A DNA stretch of 64,000 nt from Pseudomonadaceae bacterium. GTDB taxonomy: Bacteria; Pseudomonadota; Gammaproteobacteria; Pseudomonadales; Pseudomonadaceae. The stretch spans positions 1 to 64,000 of the forward strand of contig CAAFUS010000005.1 in the NCBI GenBank assembly GCA_900766265.1. The letters are read 5' to 3'. Numbering within the stretch: the first letter of the stretch is position 1; every line of letters starts with the position of its first letter. The notes below the pieces were generated by a model, which searched no databases, was not told where the DNA came from, and saw only the letters and a program-made list of their open reading frames with translations. The position numbers and the translations under genes were made by a program. Shown piece by piece: positions 24,339-34,237 of this stretch.

Positions 24339-25085
24339 TCAGGCGATCGGCGTGGAAGGCTGTTCCAGTTGCGCCCAGAGCGAAGCGCCACCGGCCGACT
24401 TCTCGATAGCCGCGAGCCGGGCGACGTGCAGAGCGAGCTCCTCTTCGCTGGCGCGCAGCACCTTGGTGCGCCGGCGGTCGGCTGGCAGGCGCCGAATCGG
24501 CGTGGGCACCGCCCGCCCGCCGCTGTTCTGGTCGGCTCCGTCGCTGGCCAGGGACAGGTTGGTCTGTCCGCCGGTCATGGCCAGGTAGACGTCTGCGAGG
24601 ATCTCGGCGTCGAGCAAGGCGCCGTGCAGGTCGCGTCCGGAGTTGTCGACGCCATAGCGCTTGCACAGAGCATCGAGGCTGTTGCGCTGGCCCGGGTGGC
24701 GTTCGCGCGCCATCAACAGGGTGTCGAGCACCGAACAGTGGTCGGTGATCTCGGCGCGGTCGCGCTGGCCGAGCAAGGCGAATTCGTTGTTGATGAAGCC
24801 GATGTCGAACGCCGCGTTGTGGATGATCAACTGCGAGTCCTTGATGAACTCGAAGAACTCGTCGGCGACATCGCGAAAGCGCGGTTTGTCCACCAGAAAC
24901 TCATTGGTGATGCCGTGTACCGCGATGGCGCCCTCGTCCACTTCACGATCAGGCTGCAGATAGACGTGGTAATGGCGGCCGGTCAGTTTTCTGCCGATGA
25001 CCTCCACACAGCCGATTTCGATGACCCGGTGGCCATCGGTGACCGGCATGCCGGTGGTTTCGGTATCGAGTACTACGCTGCGCAT
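24339..25085 (-). CDS. dnaQ: DNA polymerase III epsilon subunit, proofreading exonuclease (248 aa)
   Basis: A DEDDh 3'-5' exonuclease: motif I VVLDTETTGM, motif II HNAAFDIGFINNEF, and motif III HGALLDAEILADVYLAM. The C-terminal tail (residues about 190-248) carries the region that binds the alpha subunit. It removes misinserted bases during replication. It follows rnhA by 11 bp on the same strand, the usual dnaQ-rnhA pairing. Confidence 0.95.
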   Translation of the reverse strand: MRSVVLDTETTGMPVTDGHRVIEIGCVEVIGRKLTGRHYHVYLQPDREVDEGAIAVHGITNEFLVDKPRFRDVADEFFEFIKDSQLIIHNAAFDIGFINNEFALLGQRDRAEITDHCSVLDTLLMARERHPGQRNSLDALCKRYGVDNSGRDLHGALLDAEILADVYLAMTGGQTNLSLASDGADQNSGGRAVPTPIRRLPADRRRTKVLRASEEELALHVARLAAIEKSAGGASLWAQLEQPSTPIA

Positions 25086-25096
25086 CTGCTGCTCGC

Positions 25097-25552
25097 TTAC
25101 AAAATGGGTTGTCGTTTGGCCTGGACCACGCCACGGTTGGCCAAGAGATCCGCGCGCTCGTTACCGGGATGGCCGGCGTGGCCGCGCACCCACTCCCAGC
25201 GCACCTGGTGTCGGTTGACCTGCTCGTCGAGCTGCTGCCAGAGATCGGCATTCTTCACCGGCTGCTTGGCGGCCGTTTTCCAGCCCCGCTTCTTCCAGTT
25301 CGGCAGCCACTCGGTAATGCCCTGCATGACGTACTGCGAGTCTGTCACCAGGCGCACCTCGCAGGGCCGCTTGAGCTCGGCCAGCGCACGGATGGCAGCC
25401 ATCAGCTCCATGCGGTTGTTGGTGGTTTCAGGCTCGCCGCCCCAGAGCTCTCGCTCGACCCCCTTGTAGACCAGCAGAGCGCCCCAACCGCCAGGACCGG
25501 GGTTGCCCTTGCACGCACCGTCCGTATAGATCTCTACCAGGGTATCGCTCAT
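25097..25552 (-). CDS. rnhA: ribonuclease HI (151 aa)
   Basis: All catalytic positions are visible: Asp in YTDGACKGNPGPGG, Glu in NNRMELMAAI, Asp in VTDSQYV, His in RGHAGHPGNE and Asp in ERADLLA. The enzyme cuts RNA in RNA-DNA hybrids, clearing primers and R-loops. It forms a minus-strand run with the upstream methyltransferase (76-bp gap) and dnaQ downstream. Confidence 0.95.
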   Translation of the reverse strand: MSDTLVEIYTDGACKGNPGPGGWGALLVYKGVERELWGGEPETTNNRMELMAAIRALAELKRPCEVRLVTDSQYVMQGITEWLPNWKKRGWKTAAKQPVKNADLWQQLDEQVNRHQVRWEWVRGHAGHPGNERADLLANRGVVQAKRQPIL

Positions 25553-25627
25553 GGGTGAAAATATGCCTCGCGCCCCGCAGGGCTGTATAGGGAGTGCTGG
25601 CAGTCTGCAATTGACGCGGCGACAGGC

Positions 25628-26392
25628 CTACTGCTCAACGTCGCGACGACTGAGCTTGGCGACCGGCATGGGAATCAGCTTGCCCATGCGCTCGCGGCGG
25701 TCTTGGCGCAAAGGCCGGAGCCCGGCCATCAGCTTGCGCGCCACCAGCAGGTAGAACCCACCGGCGGGCAGCTGAACCCGCTCGCCAACCGACTCCATTC
25801 GGGCCAGGCGCGACTGCCAGCGGCTCGATGAAAGCGGCGGACAATAGCATCCGAACCGGCGTTTCTCCAGCGCGAATCCCAGCAGGTTCAACCAGTCCCC
25901 GACGCGCGTGGCGCGAATGCAGCGAGCATGGCGAAAGGCCTCGCGGGACACCGCGCGGCGCATGCCCCAGGCGCTCCAGGGATTCACCCCGACGACCAGC
26001 AGATGACCGCCGGGGCGTACGCTGCGCGCCGCTTCCCGTAGCAGGGCATGGGGCGAGCCGCTGAAATCGAGCCCGTGCTGCAGCACGACGATATCGGCCG
26101 CATGCTCGCCGAGGGGCCAGGCCTGTTCGTCGCAGACGATTTCCACGCCCGGCAATGCCGCGCCTATTCTGACACTGCGCTTAATCATCGGCGACTCGGG
26201 CAGCGAGTCGGCAAAAGGACCGTAGTGCACCAGGTAGCTGCCGAAGCAGCGGTCCAGTTCGTCGGCCAGTATCCGTCGCTCCTGCGCCAGAAGCTGTTGA
26301 CCGAGGGGGCCGGCGAACCATTCGCTGGCCTCGCGAATCATGTGCGACCGGGAGGAATCGAGCTGGGTGGACGCTTCAGGCTTCATCGTCAA
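25628..26392 (-). CDS. SAM-dependent methyltransferase (254 aa)
   Basis: A class I fold: VDIVVLQHGLDFSGSPHALLREAARSVRPGGHLLVVGVNPWSAWG contains the post-I and motif IV-VI regions of the family, although motif I is weak. This family sits between gloB and rnhA in pseudomonads. The substrate is unknown; small-molecule methylation is likely. It is divergent from gloB, 98 bp away. Confidence 0.8.
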   Translation of the reverse strand: MTMKPEASTQLDSSRSHMIREASEWFAGPLGQQLLAQERRILADELDRCFGSYLVHYGPFADSLPESPMIKRSVRIGAALPGVEIVCDEQAWPLGEHAADIVVLQHGLDFSGSPHALLREAARSVRPGGHLLVVGVNPWSAWGMRRAVSREAFRHARCIRATRVGDWLNLLGFALEKRRFGCYCPPLSSSRWQSRLARMESVGERVQLPAGGFYLLVARKLMAGLRPLRQDRRERMGKLIPMPVAKLSRRDVEQ

Positions 26393-26490
26393 CTCCGTTC
26401 ATCGATTGCGCCGGCGCCCGCCGCAGGGCCGGCCATCTGTTCAATGAGCCTGCTAGGATGCGCCTTTGTCCCTTTCTTGGCGACCGTAAT

Positions 26491-27267
26491 ATGCTCACCA
26501 TCACCGCACTGCCCGCCTTTACCGACAACTATATATGGCTTCTCCAGGACGACGACGCACGACGCTGCGCAGCGGTCGATCCAGGCGATGCGACGCCAGT
26601 GCTGCGCTGGCTCGAGGCCCATCCGGACTGGCAACTGACCGATATCCTGATCACCCACCATCACCACGACCACGTCGGCGGCGTCGATGCGCTGAAGGCC
26701 GCGACCGGGGCTCGGGTGTACGGCCCGGCTGCCGAATCGATCCCCAGTCGGGACGTTGCCCTGACCGACGGCGACACTCTCGAGATGCTTGGCGAAACCC
26801 TGCGCGTGATCGCCGTACCCGGCCATACGCTCGGGCATATCGCCTACGTCCACGAGGGCTCCGCGCCCTGGCTGCTGTGCGGCGACACCCTGTTCGCGGC
26901 GGGTTGCGGTCGCCTGTTCGAAGGCACCGCCGAGCAAATGTTCCAGTCCTTGCGGCGATTCACCGCCCTGCCCGCCGAGACCCTGGTGTACTGCACCCAC
27001 GAGTACACGCTGAGCAACCTGCGTTTCGCCCAGGCCGTCGAGCCCGGCAATGCGGCCATTCGCAAACGGTTACAGGAAGTCTCCGACTGGCGTGAGCAGG
27101 GTCGGATCAGCCTGCCGAGCACACTGGCGCTGGAGCTGCAGACCAATCCCTTCCTGCGCAGCGCCGAGCCCGGCGTGCGGGCAGCGGCGAGTCGCCAGAG
27201 TGGCAGCGATTTGGCCACCGAAATCGACGTGTTCGCCGCGCTTCGAGCCTGGAAAGATCGCTTCTGA
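26491..27267 (+). CDS. gloB: hydroxyacylglutathione hydrolase, glyoxalase II (258 aa)
   Basis: A metallo-beta-lactamase fold with the dinuclear site THHHHDHVGG (residues about 54-63), further His in GHTLGHIAY, Asp in CGDTLFAAGCGRLFEGT and His in CTHEYTLSNLRFA. It splits S-lactoylglutathione to D-lactate and glutathione, the last step of methylglyoxal detoxification. ATG 26491 gives the standard MLTITALPAFTDNYIWLL start; longer frames lack homology. Confidence 0.95.
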   Translation: MLTITALPAFTDNYIWLLQDDDARRCAAVDPGDATPVLRWLEAHPDWQLTDILITHHHHDHVGGVDALKAATGARVYGPAAESIPSRDVALTDGDTLEMLGETLRVIAVPGHTLGHIAYVHEGSAPWLLCGDTLFAAGCGRLFEGTAEQMFQSLRRFTALPAETLVYCTHEYTLSNLRFAQAVEPGNAAIRKRLQEVSDWREQGRISLPSTLALELQTNPFLRSAEPGVRAAASRQSGSDLATEIDVFAALRAWKDRF

Positions 27268-27304
27268 AGAAGGTCGACGGTGCCCCAAAACGGCGCCGCT
27301 TCGC

Positions 27305-27333
27305 TTGACCCTCCCAGGATGCGTTCCTAGAAT
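27305..27333 (+). promoter_or_regulatory. sigma-70 promoter for mltD
   Basis: TTGACC (27305-27310) and TAGAAT (27328-27333) are separated by exactly 17 bp, about 35 bp before the mltD start codon. The match to consensus is good. Confidence 0.65.
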
Positions 27334-27368
27334 CGCCCGACCTTTGCGCCCGGGAACTCCTCCAGCCA

Positions 27369-28931
27369 ATGCAGTCAGCTCCTTTCAAACGCCTCGGTCC
27401 GGACGCTTTGGCAGCCTCCGGCCGGGTACTCGCCCTCGCGGTCTGCTTGGCCATTACCGGCTGTCAAACCACCACGGGTCAACACGACGCCGACGCGCCT
27501 CGTAAGCCCAGCCCCTTCGCTCGCAGCCTGCAGCAGGAGCCGATCTGGCTGACCGATACGCCGGCGCCGGAGACGCACGAGGACATCTGGGAGCGACTGC
27601 GCGACGGGTTCCAGCTTCAGGATCTGGCCGACTCCAATCCCCGCATCGAGCAACAGCGTCTGCTGTTCGCCAACAACACACGCTCTGTGGAGCAGGCCAC
27701 CGAACGCGGCGCCCCCTATATCCACTACATCGTCGAATGCCTCGAGGAGCGCGACATGCCGTTGGAGCTCGCACTGCTACCGGTGATCGAGAGCTCCTAC
27801 AACCCTCTGGCCTACTCGCGCGCGCATGCGGTCGGCCTGTGGCAATTCATCCCGTCCACCGGGCTGCACTACAACCTGCGCCAGACGAACTGGTATGACG
27901 GCCGACGCGACATCACGGCGTCCACCAACGCCGCTCTGAGCTACCTCAGCCGCCTGCACGGCATGTTCAATGGCGACTGGCTGCTGGCACTGGCGGCCTA
28001 CAACGCCGGCGAAGGCACCGTCAGCCGCGCGATCGAGCGCAACCAGAAACTCGGGCTGCCGACCGACTACTGGAACCTGGCGCTGCCGCAGGAGACACGC
28101 AACTACGTGCCCAAGCTACTGGCGTTGTCGCAGATGGTGATGTCGCCGCAGGCCTATGGCATCTCCCTCAGCCCGATCGCCAACGAGCCCTATTTCGAAG
28201 CGGTCCCCCTCAAGCAGCATATGAACCTGGCCCAGATCGCCTCCATGGCCGACCTGGACGAAGATGAGCTGTTCCAGCTCAACCCCGCCTACAAGAAGCG
28301 CATCACTCTGGACGGTCCCCAGCAATTGCTGGTTCCGGCAGAAAAGGCAGAAATGCTCTCCGCCAGCCTGGCGCTGATGAAACCCTCCGATGTGGTGCTC
28401 TGGCAGCAGTATCAGGTGCGGCGCGGCGATACGCTGGGCGCCATCGCCACCCGCCATCAATTGACGGTCGGCACCCTGCGCGAGATCAACCGCCTGACCG
28501 ACGATCGGCTGAGCATCGGCCAGACACTGAGCATCCCGGGCTCGGCGGCCACCGCCGAACCCGCTTCCGCGCTCGGTAAAGCCGTGGCTCGAAGCAACGT
28601 TTCGGCGCCTCGCAGCTACCGCGTGCGCCAGGGTGACAACCTCTGGGGCATCGCCAAGGCACAGAACGTGTCGGTCCAGGACCTGCAACGCTGGAACCGC
28701 CTCTCCGGTAGCAACCTCCGCGTCGGCCAGGCGCTCTTCCTGCAGGGCCCCGCAGCCAAGGTGGCGACGAAGCCCAGATCCTCCAACCCGACCTATTACA
28801 AGGTGCAGCGCGGCGACTCGCTGTACATGATCGCCAAGCGCTTCAACGTGCAACTGCAGAGCCTGCAGAGCTGGAACCCCAGCAGCAGCGTGCTCAAGCC
28901 CGGGCAGACGCTGACGCTCTACCTTCCCTGA
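27369..28931 (+). CDS. mltD: membrane-bound lytic murein transglycosylase D (520 aa)
   Basis: A lipoprotein signal ends at ITGC (Cys32), so it is anchored to the outer membrane. The SLT domain (residues about 115-230) has the catalytic Glu in LLPVIESSYNPLAYSRAHAVGLWQF and the AAYNAGEGTV motif. Three LysM peptidoglycan-binding repeats follow, starting YQVRRGDTLGAIA, YRVRQGDNLWGIA and YKVQRGDSLYMIA. It cleaves glycan strands to make 1,6-anhydro ends. The 3' end overlaps the convergent HDOD gene by 13 bp. Confidence 0.95.
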   Translation: MQSAPFKRLGPDALAASGRVLALAVCLAITGCQTTTGQHDADAPRKPSPFARSLQQEPIWLTDTPAPETHEDIWERLRDGFQLQDLADSNPRIEQQRLLFANNTRSVEQATERGAPYIHYIVECLEERDMPLELALLPVIESSYNPLAYSRAHAVGLWQFIPSTGLHYNLRQTNWYDGRRDITASTNAALSYLSRLHGMFNGDWLLALAAYNAGEGTVSRAIERNQKLGLPTDYWNLALPQETRNYVPKLLALSQMVMSPQAYGISLSPIANEPYFEAVPLKQHMNLAQIASMADLDEDELFQLNPAYKKRITLDGPQQLLVPAEKAEMLSASLALMKPSDVVLWQQYQVRRGDTLGAIATRHQLTVGTLREINRLTDDRLSIGQTLSIPGSAATAEPASALGKAVARSNVSAPRSYRVRQGDNLWGIAKAQNVSVQDLQRWNRLSGSNLRVGQALFLQGPAAKVATKPRSSNPTYYKVQRGDSLYMIAKRFNVQLQSLQSWNPSSSVLKPGQTLTLYLP

Positions 28932-30382
28932 CGCGCGGCGTCGGGGCTTCGACCGAGGCCCTCCAGGCAGCGACCGGTGAGCTGCGTAAAGCGCTGGAAC
29001 GCCACAAACTGCTCGTGCGTCAGGGCGCGGCCGGAGAGCCGGCTGTCGGCGTAAAGCACGCCGATCTGTCGCGTACCGGCCATCAGCGGCGCAATGAAGA
29101 ACATCCCCTTGCCCAGCCATTGACGAATCGGTTCGCTGACCATGTCGTTGAGGTTGCTGCTGGCCGGAACACCCATCCACAGCGCTTCGCGATGGCGCAG
29201 CACGTAGCTGAAGATATGCGGCTGCCGCGGCGGCGCCACCTGCAGGACGAACCCGTCGAGCCAGGATTGCGTGCCCTCACCCACGACGCGCTTGGCGCGG
29301 AACACCGTCTGCTGTTCGGCAAGCACGGCGAGCATCACCCGCTCGAGACCGGCCCCCCTGTGCAACCCTTCGAGCAGGGTATCGAGGATGAGTCCGACCT
29401 CTCCCCGACCCGTCGCCTGCTGGCCTAGCGCCTGCAACGCCTGCTGCATCAGCATCAGGTCCGGCTGAAGCAGGCTCGCCCTGCGCTGAGCTTGCTGAAG
29501 ACTGATCTGCTCCGGATCGGTACTGGGGATCAACCGGCTCACCAGGCCTGCGCCGAACGTGGTGGCGACCTTGACCGCTTCATCGGCACTGGCCAGCACC
29601 TGGGCCAGGGCCTCCTCCGGCGTCACGTCAATATAATTCGCCAGTTCCGCGATCGCCTGCTGCATGCCCAGGCTGCTCCAGCCTTCCAGTGCCGCTTCGC
29701 TGATACGCACCCCCAAGGTCACCGCACGCACCGCCGGGTCGGCGGAGCGCCCCGGACTTTGCGCGAGCACCGCCAGCTCGCCCAGCCCCCAGCTCTTGAC
29801 CAGCCCCAGGGTAAGCTGACGAAAACTGGTGCCAAGGGCCTGCTGAACCGCATCGTCCCGCTGCACGCCGGGTCGGGCGAGGGCTTCGGCAAGGGCGTCA
29901 GCCTGCGTCCCGCCACAGCCCCAGAAGGCCAGCTCACCCAGGTTGAACAGCAGCGCCGCGATGAACACTTCCTCTTCCTGGCGCGACACGTAGCCGGCGA
30001 TGTTGCGAGCCTGCACCGCGGCGTGAAACGAACGCGCGAGCAACTCCTGCAGCTGCTCGCGAGGCACGCGCTTCAGCAAGCCGTCGATCAGGCTCACCGA
30101 AAGGCTGATCAGCCGGACATTCTCGAAGCCGATCATGACGATGGCTCGCGAGATGGTCTTGATCGTTTCCTGAGAGGGGTTGTAATAACTGCTGTTACCG
30201 ACCCGCAGCACCTTGGAGGTGAGCGCGGCGTCGCGCAGGAGCACATCGGCGAGCTGGTCGACCGAGGCGTCATGAGCGAGGGTGAGGCGTTGAAGTTCGC
30301 TGACCACAGCAGCCAAGGCAGGGAGTTCCGCCTGGCTCAAGCGTTCAAGCCAGGACTGCAGACCATGGCTGGTTGTATGCAC
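28919..30382 (-). CDS. HDOD-domain signalling protein with GAF-like C-terminus (487 aa)
   Basis: Residues about 15-215 form an HDOD domain (LPALAAVVSELQRL, DVLLRDAALTSKVLRVGNSSYYN, IVMIGFENVRLISLSVSL, FHAAVQARNIAGYV). The catalytic His-Asp pairs of true HD hydrolases are absent, as usual for HDOD. Residues about 320-470 look like a GAF sensory domain (GAGLERVMLAVL, FIAPLMAGTRQIGVLYADS). Such proteins act in regulation without nucleotide hydrolysis. It lies between mltD and the peptide-transport operon and is divergent from the latter. Confidence 0.85.
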   Translation of the reverse strand: MHTTSHGLQSWLERLSQAELPALAAVVSELQRLTLAHDASVDQLADVLLRDAALTSKVLRVGNSSYYNPSQETIKTISRAIVMIGFENVRLISLSVSLIDGLLKRVPREQLQELLARSFHAAVQARNIAGYVSRQEEEVFIAALLFNLGELAFWGCGGTQADALAEALARPGVQRDDAVQQALGTSFRQLTLGLVKSWGLGELAVLAQSPGRSADPAVRAVTLGVRISEAALEGWSSLGMQQAIAELANYIDVTPEEALAQVLASADEAVKVATTFGAGLVSRLIPSTDPEQISLQQAQRRASLLQPDLMLMQQALQALGQQATGRGEVGLILDTLLEGLHRGAGLERVMLAVLAEQQTVFRAKRVVGEGTQSWLDGFVLQVAPPRQPHIFSYVLRHREALWMGVPASSNLNDMVSEPIRQWLGKGMFFIAPLMAGTRQIGVLYADSRLSGRALTHEQFVAFQRFTQLTGRCLEGLGRSPDAARQGR

Positions 30383-30525
30383 GATGACTACCTTGCCCGA
30401 AGGCCAGCGCGATGACGGCGTTTTGCCGTAGATGTACAGCCTTTTTCCTGTGCAGACAAGCTGTTACTGTACCGGGCCGAACAGCCAGAAAGCCTCGAAG
30501 CAGCCATGGATCGGATCTCCGTCTG

Positions 30526-32352
30526 ATGCGACCCCTCTTTCTCCTGGTGACATGCCTGGCCTTGAGCTTCCCTGCCCTCGCGACCCTGAGCGAAAGCCAT
30601 GGTTATGCGCAGTTCGGCACCCTCAAATACCCGGCGAACTTCACCCATTTCGACTGGGTGAACCCGGACGCGCCGAGAGGCGGTACGGTCAGGCTGATGG
30701 CCACGGGTTCGTTCGATACGCTCAACCCCTACACCTTCAAAGGCACCAGTCCCGTGGCCACACCCGGGTTCTTCCAGTATGGCGTCAGCGAGTTCAACGA
30801 ACCGCTGATGGTCGGTGGCGGCAGCTACGATCCTTCCGGCGACGAGCCGGCGTCCTACTACGGACTGATCGCCCAATCGCTCGAATACAACGGAGACCGA
30901 AGCTGGGTGGTGTTCAACCTGCGCCAGAAGGCCCGTTTTCACGACGGCATGCCGATCACCGCCTACGATGTCGCTTACTCCTATCGCCTGCTGATCCGAG
31001 ACGGGCATCCGCAGTACCGGACCAATCTGCAGGGCGTCAAGCGCGTCGACATCCTCAACCGGCACCGGGTCCGCTTCGTTTTCGAGCGCTCCGATCCCAT
31101 GCTGATCATGCGCCTGGGCGAGCTGCCGGTCCTGCCGCAGCATTACTGGAAGGATCGCGACTTCAAGGCCACGACGTTCGAACCGCCGCTAGGCAGCGGC
31201 CCTTACCGCATCGCCCAGGTCCAGCCGGGCCGCCAGGTAGTTTTCGAGCGCGTGAAGAACTGGTGGGGCGCCGACCTTCCGGTCAACCGCGGTAAATACA
31301 ACTTCGACCGCGTCGAGGTGGAGTTCTACCGCGACAACACGGTCGCCTTCGAAGCCTTCAAGGCCGGCGAGTTCGACTTCTACATCGAACACCAGGCGAA
31401 GAACTGGCACAACGGTTACCAATTTCCCGCCGTCCTGCGCGGCGATGTGATCCGCACGGAGATTCCCCACCAGATCCCGACGCAGACCCAGGGGCTGTTC
31501 ATGAACAGCCGCCGCGTTACCTTCGCCGATCCGAGGGTCCGCGAAGCGCTGGGCATGATGTTCGACTTTGAGTGGACCAACCGTGCGCTCTTCTACGGCG
31601 CGTACCGGCGCAGCGAAAGCTTCTACCCGAACAGTGAATTCGCCGCTACCGGCATTCCGGAAGGCGGCGAATGGCTGCTGCTGTCACCGTATCGCAAGCA
31701 GTTGCCGCCCGCCCTGTTCACCCAGCCGTTCCAACTGCCGCGCACCGAAGGGCGCGGCATTCCCCGAGAGACACTGCGCGCGGCGCTGGGACTGCTCGAG
31801 GAGGCAGGCTGGAAGCCCTCGCGCCAGCGCCTGCGCAACGCGCAAGGACAGCCGCTGACGTTCGAGATCCTGCTGGTCAACCCGGGCCTCGAGCGGATAC
31901 TCCAGCCCTATGTGGAAAACCTCAGCCGAATCGGCATCCAGGCCAACCTGCGCACCGTCGACCGTGCCCAGTACAAGCAGCGGCTGGACCACTACGATTA
32001 CGACATGATCCTCATGACCTTGGCCCAAAGCCTCAGCCCGGGTAAGGAACAATGGCTGTACTTCCACTCCAGCCAGGTGGACGTCAAGGGCGGCCGCAAC
32101 TATGCCGGCGTCGCCAATCCCATCGTCGACGAACTGCTGGGCAAGCTCGTCAACGCGAGCACCCGTGACGAACAGATAGCGGCAGCGCGCGCCATCGACC
32201 GCGTGCTGCTGTGGAATCACTACATCATCCCCAACTGGTTCATCAGCAACCACCGGCTGGCCTACCGCAACCGGTTCGCCCACGTGGCCGCACCGCCCTA
32301 TACCCTCGGGCTGCGCGCCTGGTGGCTGAAGGATTTGGAGAACACGCGATGA
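30526..32352 (+). CDS. nppA1: extracellular peptide-binding protein, NppA1/YejA type (608 aa)
   Basis: The start ATG 30526 is followed by a clear signal peptide (MRPLFLLVTCLALSFPALA). The mature part is a family 5 (oligopeptide-type) binding protein: KYPANFTHFDWVNPDAPRGGTVRLMATGSFDTLNPYT and LEYNGDRSWVVFNLRQKARFHDG. The operon has two binding proteins, two permeases and one double ATPase, as in P. aeruginosa nppA1A2BCD, which imports peptidyl-nucleoside compounds, and E. coli yejABEF (microcin C). The stop overlaps the next ATG (ATGA). Confidence 0.85.
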   Translation: MRPLFLLVTCLALSFPALATLSESHGYAQFGTLKYPANFTHFDWVNPDAPRGGTVRLMATGSFDTLNPYTFKGTSPVATPGFFQYGVSEFNEPLMVGGGSYDPSGDEPASYYGLIAQSLEYNGDRSWVVFNLRQKARFHDGMPITAYDVAYSYRLLIRDGHPQYRTNLQGVKRVDILNRHRVRFVFERSDPMLIMRLGELPVLPQHYWKDRDFKATTFEPPLGSGPYRIAQVQPGRQVVFERVKNWWGADLPVNRGKYNFDRVEVEFYRDNTVAFEAFKAGEFDFYIEHQAKNWHNGYQFPAVLRGDVIRTEIPHQIPTQTQGLFMNSRRVTFADPRVREALGMMFDFEWTNRALFYGAYRRSESFYPNSEFAATGIPEGGEWLLLSPYRKQLPPALFTQPFQLPRTEGRGIPRETLRAALGLLEEAGWKPSRQRLRNAQGQPLTFEILLVNPGLERILQPYVENLSRIGIQANLRTVDRAQYKQRLDHYDYDMILMTLAQSLSPGKEQWLYFHSSQVDVKGGRNYAGVANPIVDELLGKLVNASTRDEQIAAARAIDRVLLWNHYIIPNWFISNHRLAYRNRFAHVAAPPYTLGLRAWWLKDLENTR

Positions 32353-34235
32353 CACAACGCTTTCGGCACCCGCTTTTGCGCGCCGGTTTGCTGTCCCTGC
32401 TCTGCCTGACGGGCATGGTTCAGGCGGCGCCTCAGCATGCCCTCACCCTCTACGGCGAGAAGCCCAAGTATCCGGCCAATTTCCAGCACTTCGACTACGC
32501 CAACCCCGACGCGCCCAAGGGCGGTACCCTCCGGCGCTCGGGTTCCGGCGGCTTCGATTCGCTCAACCCCTTCATCAACAAAGGCGTGCCGGCCGACGAC
32601 ATCGGCCTGATCTACGACACCCTGACGACCAACAGCCTGGACGAGCCTTTCACCGTCTACGGCCTGCTCGCCGAGAAGATCGAACGCGCGCCCGACAACA
32701 GCTGGGTCCGCTTCCATCTGCGTCCCGAAGCCCGTTTCCATGACGGCGAACCGGTTACGGCCGAGGACGTGGTCTTCACCTTCGAGACCCTGATTAGCCA
32801 GGGCGCTCCCTGGTACCGGGCCTACTACGCCGATGTCGCGAAGGTCACCGCCGAGAGCCCCCGGCGAGTCCGTTTCGACTTCAAGCACGCCGGCAACCGG
32901 GAGCTGCCGCTGATCCTTGGCCAGCTGTCGGTGCTGCCCAAGCACTGGTGGGCCGAGCGCGACTTCAACTCCAGTGGCCTGGAACCGCCGCTCGGCAGCG
33001 GCCCCTACCGGATCGAGCGCGTACAGGCCGGACGCTCGGTGCGCTATCAGCGCGTCGAGGACTACTGGGGCAAGGATCTGCCGGTCAATCGCGGCTTCTA
33101 CAACTTCGACCGCATCACCTTCGACTACTACCGCGACAACGACGTGGCGCTACAGGCATTCAAGGCCGGACAGTTCGACTTCTGGCTGGAAACCAGCGCC
33201 AAGAACTGGGCCACCGCCTATGACATCCCGGCGGTAAGGGACGGCCGGATCGTCAAGGAAGAAATCGAAAACCACAATCCCACCGGCATGCAGGGTTTCA
33301 TCCTCAACACACGCCGTCCGCTGCTGCACGACCGCCGTGTGCGCGAGGCCCTGGGCCTGCTGTTCGATTTCGAATGGACCAACCGCCAGCTGTTCAATGG
33401 CGCCTACACCCGCACCACCAGCTACTTCGACAACTCGGAGATGGCCGCCACCGGCCTGCCGGACGCCGAAGAGCTGAAGATTCTGGAACCGCTGCGGGGC
33501 CAGATTCCGGACGAGGTGTTCGAACGTCCGTTCGAGCTGCCAACGACCGAAGCCAACGGCATCATTCGCGAACAGCAGCGCCAGGCCTACAAGCTTTTGA
33601 TGGAGGCCGGCTGGAAGATCGAGAACGACCGCATGGTCGATGCCGATGGCAAGCCGGTGAAGCTGGAATTCCTGCTGGTGCAGGCCGAGTTCGAGCGGGT
33701 CCTTCTACCCTACAAGCGCAACCTCGCGGACCTAGGAATCGACCTTGAGATTCGACGGGTCGACGTCTCGCAGTACATCAACCGGCTGCGCTCACGCGAC
33801 TACGACATGATCGTCAGCAGCTTCGGCCAGTCCAATTCGCCTGGCAACGAGCAGCGCGAATACTGGCACTCCTCGAGCGCGGACAACCCCGGCAGCCGCA
33901 ACCTCATCGGATTGAAGGATCCTGCCATCGACGTTCTGGTCGACAAGCTGATCGCCGCCGATTCGCGCAAGGAGCTGGTGACCCGCACCCGCGCGCTCGA
34001 TCGTGTGCTGCTATGGGGTCACTACGTGATCCCCAACTGGCACATCAAGACCTGGCGCGTGGCCTACTGGAACCAGTTCGGCCATCCCGAGGTGACGCCC
34101 GACCAGGACATCGGTCTGATGACCTGGTGGCGCAAGCCTGACACGCCCATGCCCAAAGCCGATCCGGACGAGGTCAAGCAAGCCGAGAAACTGGCGGCCG
34201 ACGCGGCGCCCGAAGACGACGCAGCGGAGCACTGA
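32349..34235 (+). CDS. nppA2: extracellular peptide-binding protein, NppA2/YejA type (628 aa)
   Basis: This is a paralogue of the preceding gene with the same blocks (KYPANFQHFDYANPDAPKGGTL, WVRFHLRPEARFHDGEPV, LGSGPYRIERVQAGRSV, EWTNRQLFNGAYTRT). The signal peptide ends at MVQAAP (about residue 26). Its C-terminus has an acidic tail (EKLAADAAPEDDAAEH) absent from NppA1. It starts inside the stop codon of nppA1. Two binding proteins feeding one channel suggests complementary ligand ranges. Confidence 0.88.
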   Translation: MTQRFRHPLLRAGLLSLLCLTGMVQAAPQHALTLYGEKPKYPANFQHFDYANPDAPKGGTLRRSGSGGFDSLNPFINKGVPADDIGLIYDTLTTNSLDEPFTVYGLLAEKIERAPDNSWVRFHLRPEARFHDGEPVTAEDVVFTFETLISQGAPWYRAYYADVAKVTAESPRRVRFDFKHAGNRELPLILGQLSVLPKHWWAERDFNSSGLEPPLGSGPYRIERVQAGRSVRYQRVEDYWGKDLPVNRGFYNFDRITFDYYRDNDVALQAFKAGQFDFWLETSAKNWATAYDIPAVRDGRIVKEEIENHNPTGMQGFILNTRRPLLHDRRVREALGLLFDFEWTNRQLFNGAYTRTTSYFDNSEMAATGLPDAEELKILEPLRGQIPDEVFERPFELPTTEANGIIREQQRQAYKLLMEAGWKIENDRMVDADGKPVKLEFLLVQAEFERVLLPYKRNLADLGIDLEIRRVDVSQYINRLRSRDYDMIVSSFGQSNSPGNEQREYWHSSSADNPGSRNLIGLKDPAIDVLVDKLIAADSRKELVTRTRALDRVLLWGHYVIPNWHIKTWRVAYWNQFGHPEVTPDQDIGLMTWWRKPDTPMPKADPDEVKQAEKLAADAAPEDDAAEH

Positions 34236-34237
34236 GC